From positions 1-6,073 of the forward strand of contig JAGBZE010000200.1 in the NCBI GenBank assembly GCA_017628435.1: 6,073 nucleotides of DNA. Direction: 5' to 3'. This DNA comes from Akkermansia sp. GTDB taxonomy: Bacteria > Verrucomicrobiota > Verrucomicrobiia > Verrucomicrobiales > Akkermansiaceae. Made by a program: the position numbers and the translations under genes. Of this stretch, positions 5,820 to 6,073 are shown in pieces. Every line of letters starts with the position of its first letter. Within the stretch, counting starts at the first letter, position 1. The notes beneath the pieces were generated by a model. That model ran no database searches. It worked only from the letters and a program-made list of their open reading frames with translations, and was not told the origin of the DNA.

Positions 5820-6073
5820 ATGGCGCAGAATGCACCGTTCCTCACTATAGGGAACGAGGGGAATTTTCAAATTCTACAGGTAAAATTAAAAAAATTAAGT
5901 ATTTTTGCCGTCAATCCTGAAGAAGCCCTGAAATGGGAGTTTGGCGGGCTGGAACAGCTCGTCGTTGCTGCGGTGCAAACGCAGCAATTTAGACCACTTT
6001 CAAGTGGATTTAGATGCCTCGTAAGAGGCAATTTCATCTGCCAAGGGCAGATTTCGATGCAGCTCATCAAGAG
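5820..6073 (+). CDS. possible gene start, open to the window end (uncertain)
   Basis: From ATG 5820 a frame stays open for 84 full codons and runs off the right edge. An AGGA (5812-5815) lies four bases upstream of the ATG. The translation begins MAQNAPFLTIGNEGNFQ and includes NPEEALKWEFGGLEQLVVAA. It has plausible composition, no signal peptide and no domain I can name. Against it being a gene: it is divergent to and overlaps the EF-hand promoter, the opposite strand is also open over 5867-6070, and its codons (AGA, CCA, GGA, GTA) differ from the well-expressed genes nearby. Its second half is built of consecutive inverted repeats, which suggests a structured or repeated element instead. The real start, if any, could be further downstream. 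Confidence 0.28.
   Translation, partial: MAQNAPFLTIGNEGNFQILQVKLKKLSIFAVNPEEALKWEFGGLEQLVVAAVQTQQFRPLSSGFRCLVRGNFICQGQISMQLIK
5836..5856. promoter_or_regulatory. inverted repeat centred on the EF-hand -10 box (possible operator)
   Basis: CGTTCC (5836-5841) and GGAACG (5851-5856) are perfect 6-base arms with a 9-base spacer. The spacer contains the minus-strand -10 candidate TATAGT. A dimeric repressor bound here would block the promoter. It could instead fold as a hairpin in a plus-strand transcript. Confidence 0.35.
5844..5870 (-). promoter_or_regulatory. possible promoter of the EF-hand gene
   Basis: On the minus strand TTGAAA (5870-5865) and TATAGT (5849-5844) are 15 bases apart, slightly short of the usual 16-18. 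Transcription would start near 5837 and leave a leader of about 55 bases before ATG 5782. The leader contains a purine stretch (AAAGAAAGA) but no clean Shine-Dalgarno. Confidence 0.35.
5948..6068. repeat. array of six consecutive short inverted repeats (hairpins)
   Basis: Six inverted repeats follow one another with gaps of about 3-7 bases. They are GCTG/CAGC (5948-5958), TTGCTGCG/CGCAGCAA (5965-5987, 8-bp stem), CCACT/AGTGG (5994-6007), TGCCTC/GAGGCA with GTAA loop (6015-6030), ATCTGCC/GGCAGAT (6036-6052, 7-bp stem) and GATG/CATC (6056-6068). The four central ones are perfect stems of 5-8 bp. The array may continue beyond the window. Its nature is unknown: structured RNA, a dispersed intergenic repeat, or a coding region with unusual symmetry. 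It lies upstream of the EF-hand promoter. Confidence 0.5.

Noticed and set aside
5948..6068. CRISPR array or integron attC site
   Set aside because: The stem sequences differ from one hairpin to the next and there is no repeated unit with spacers. The paired R/L boxes and GTT triplet arrangement of attC are not seen.
5867..6070. Minus-strand open frame of 67 codons upstream of the EF-hand gene
   Set aside because: It begins at TTG, has no ribosome binding site and lies over the hairpin array and an AT-rich promoter region. It is no better supported than the plus-strand frame.

Overview
The window most likely comes from a gut Verrucomicrobiota bacterium close to Akkermansia. This is inference. 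It rests on the DUF6941-type protein, the N-acetylhexosamine-kinase-like enzyme expected in a host-glycan degrader, the small secreted EF-hand protein, the GC-rich genes with AT-rich start regions, and the lack of Shine-Dalgarno sequences before most starts. No single marker here proves the genus.

Left part, plus strand (1-1945). The window opens inside the C-terminal end of an ABC-transporter ATPase. It overlaps a permease of the FtsX/MacB superfamily (168-1325) that has a large extracytoplasmic domain. After a 129-base gap comes a compact cytoplasmic DUF6941-type protein (1455-1871), closed by a strong intrinsic terminator (1903-1945).

Middle part, minus strand (5043 down to about 1951). 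A likely three-gene operon is read leftwards from a TTGCTA-16-TATAAT promoter at 5016-5043. Its order is a secreted protein of unknown function (4179-5003), a NahK-like sugar kinase (2998-4143), and a second secreted protein of unknown function (2048-2998) joined to the kinase by a TGATG overlap. It converges on the DUF6941 gene, and a weaker minus-strand terminator candidate lies at 1951-1994.

Right part (5154-6073). A secreted, cysteine- and lysine-rich protein with two EF-hand loops (5225-5782, minus) is made of two modules identical over 47 residues. Two hairpins lie below its stop codon. Its promoter carries an inverted repeat centred on the -10 box. Beyond that, 5948-6068 is packed with six consecutive inverted repeats, and a plus-strand reading frame stays open from 5820 to the window end. 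This hairpin array is the least explained and most interesting stretch. It may be a structured RNA, a dispersed repeat, or the start of an unusual gene.

Functionally, the window holds an envelope transporter, a sugar-phosphorylating enzyme flanked by two exported proteins, and an exported, probably calcium-binding protein. No complete, recognisable new multi-gene system is visible.
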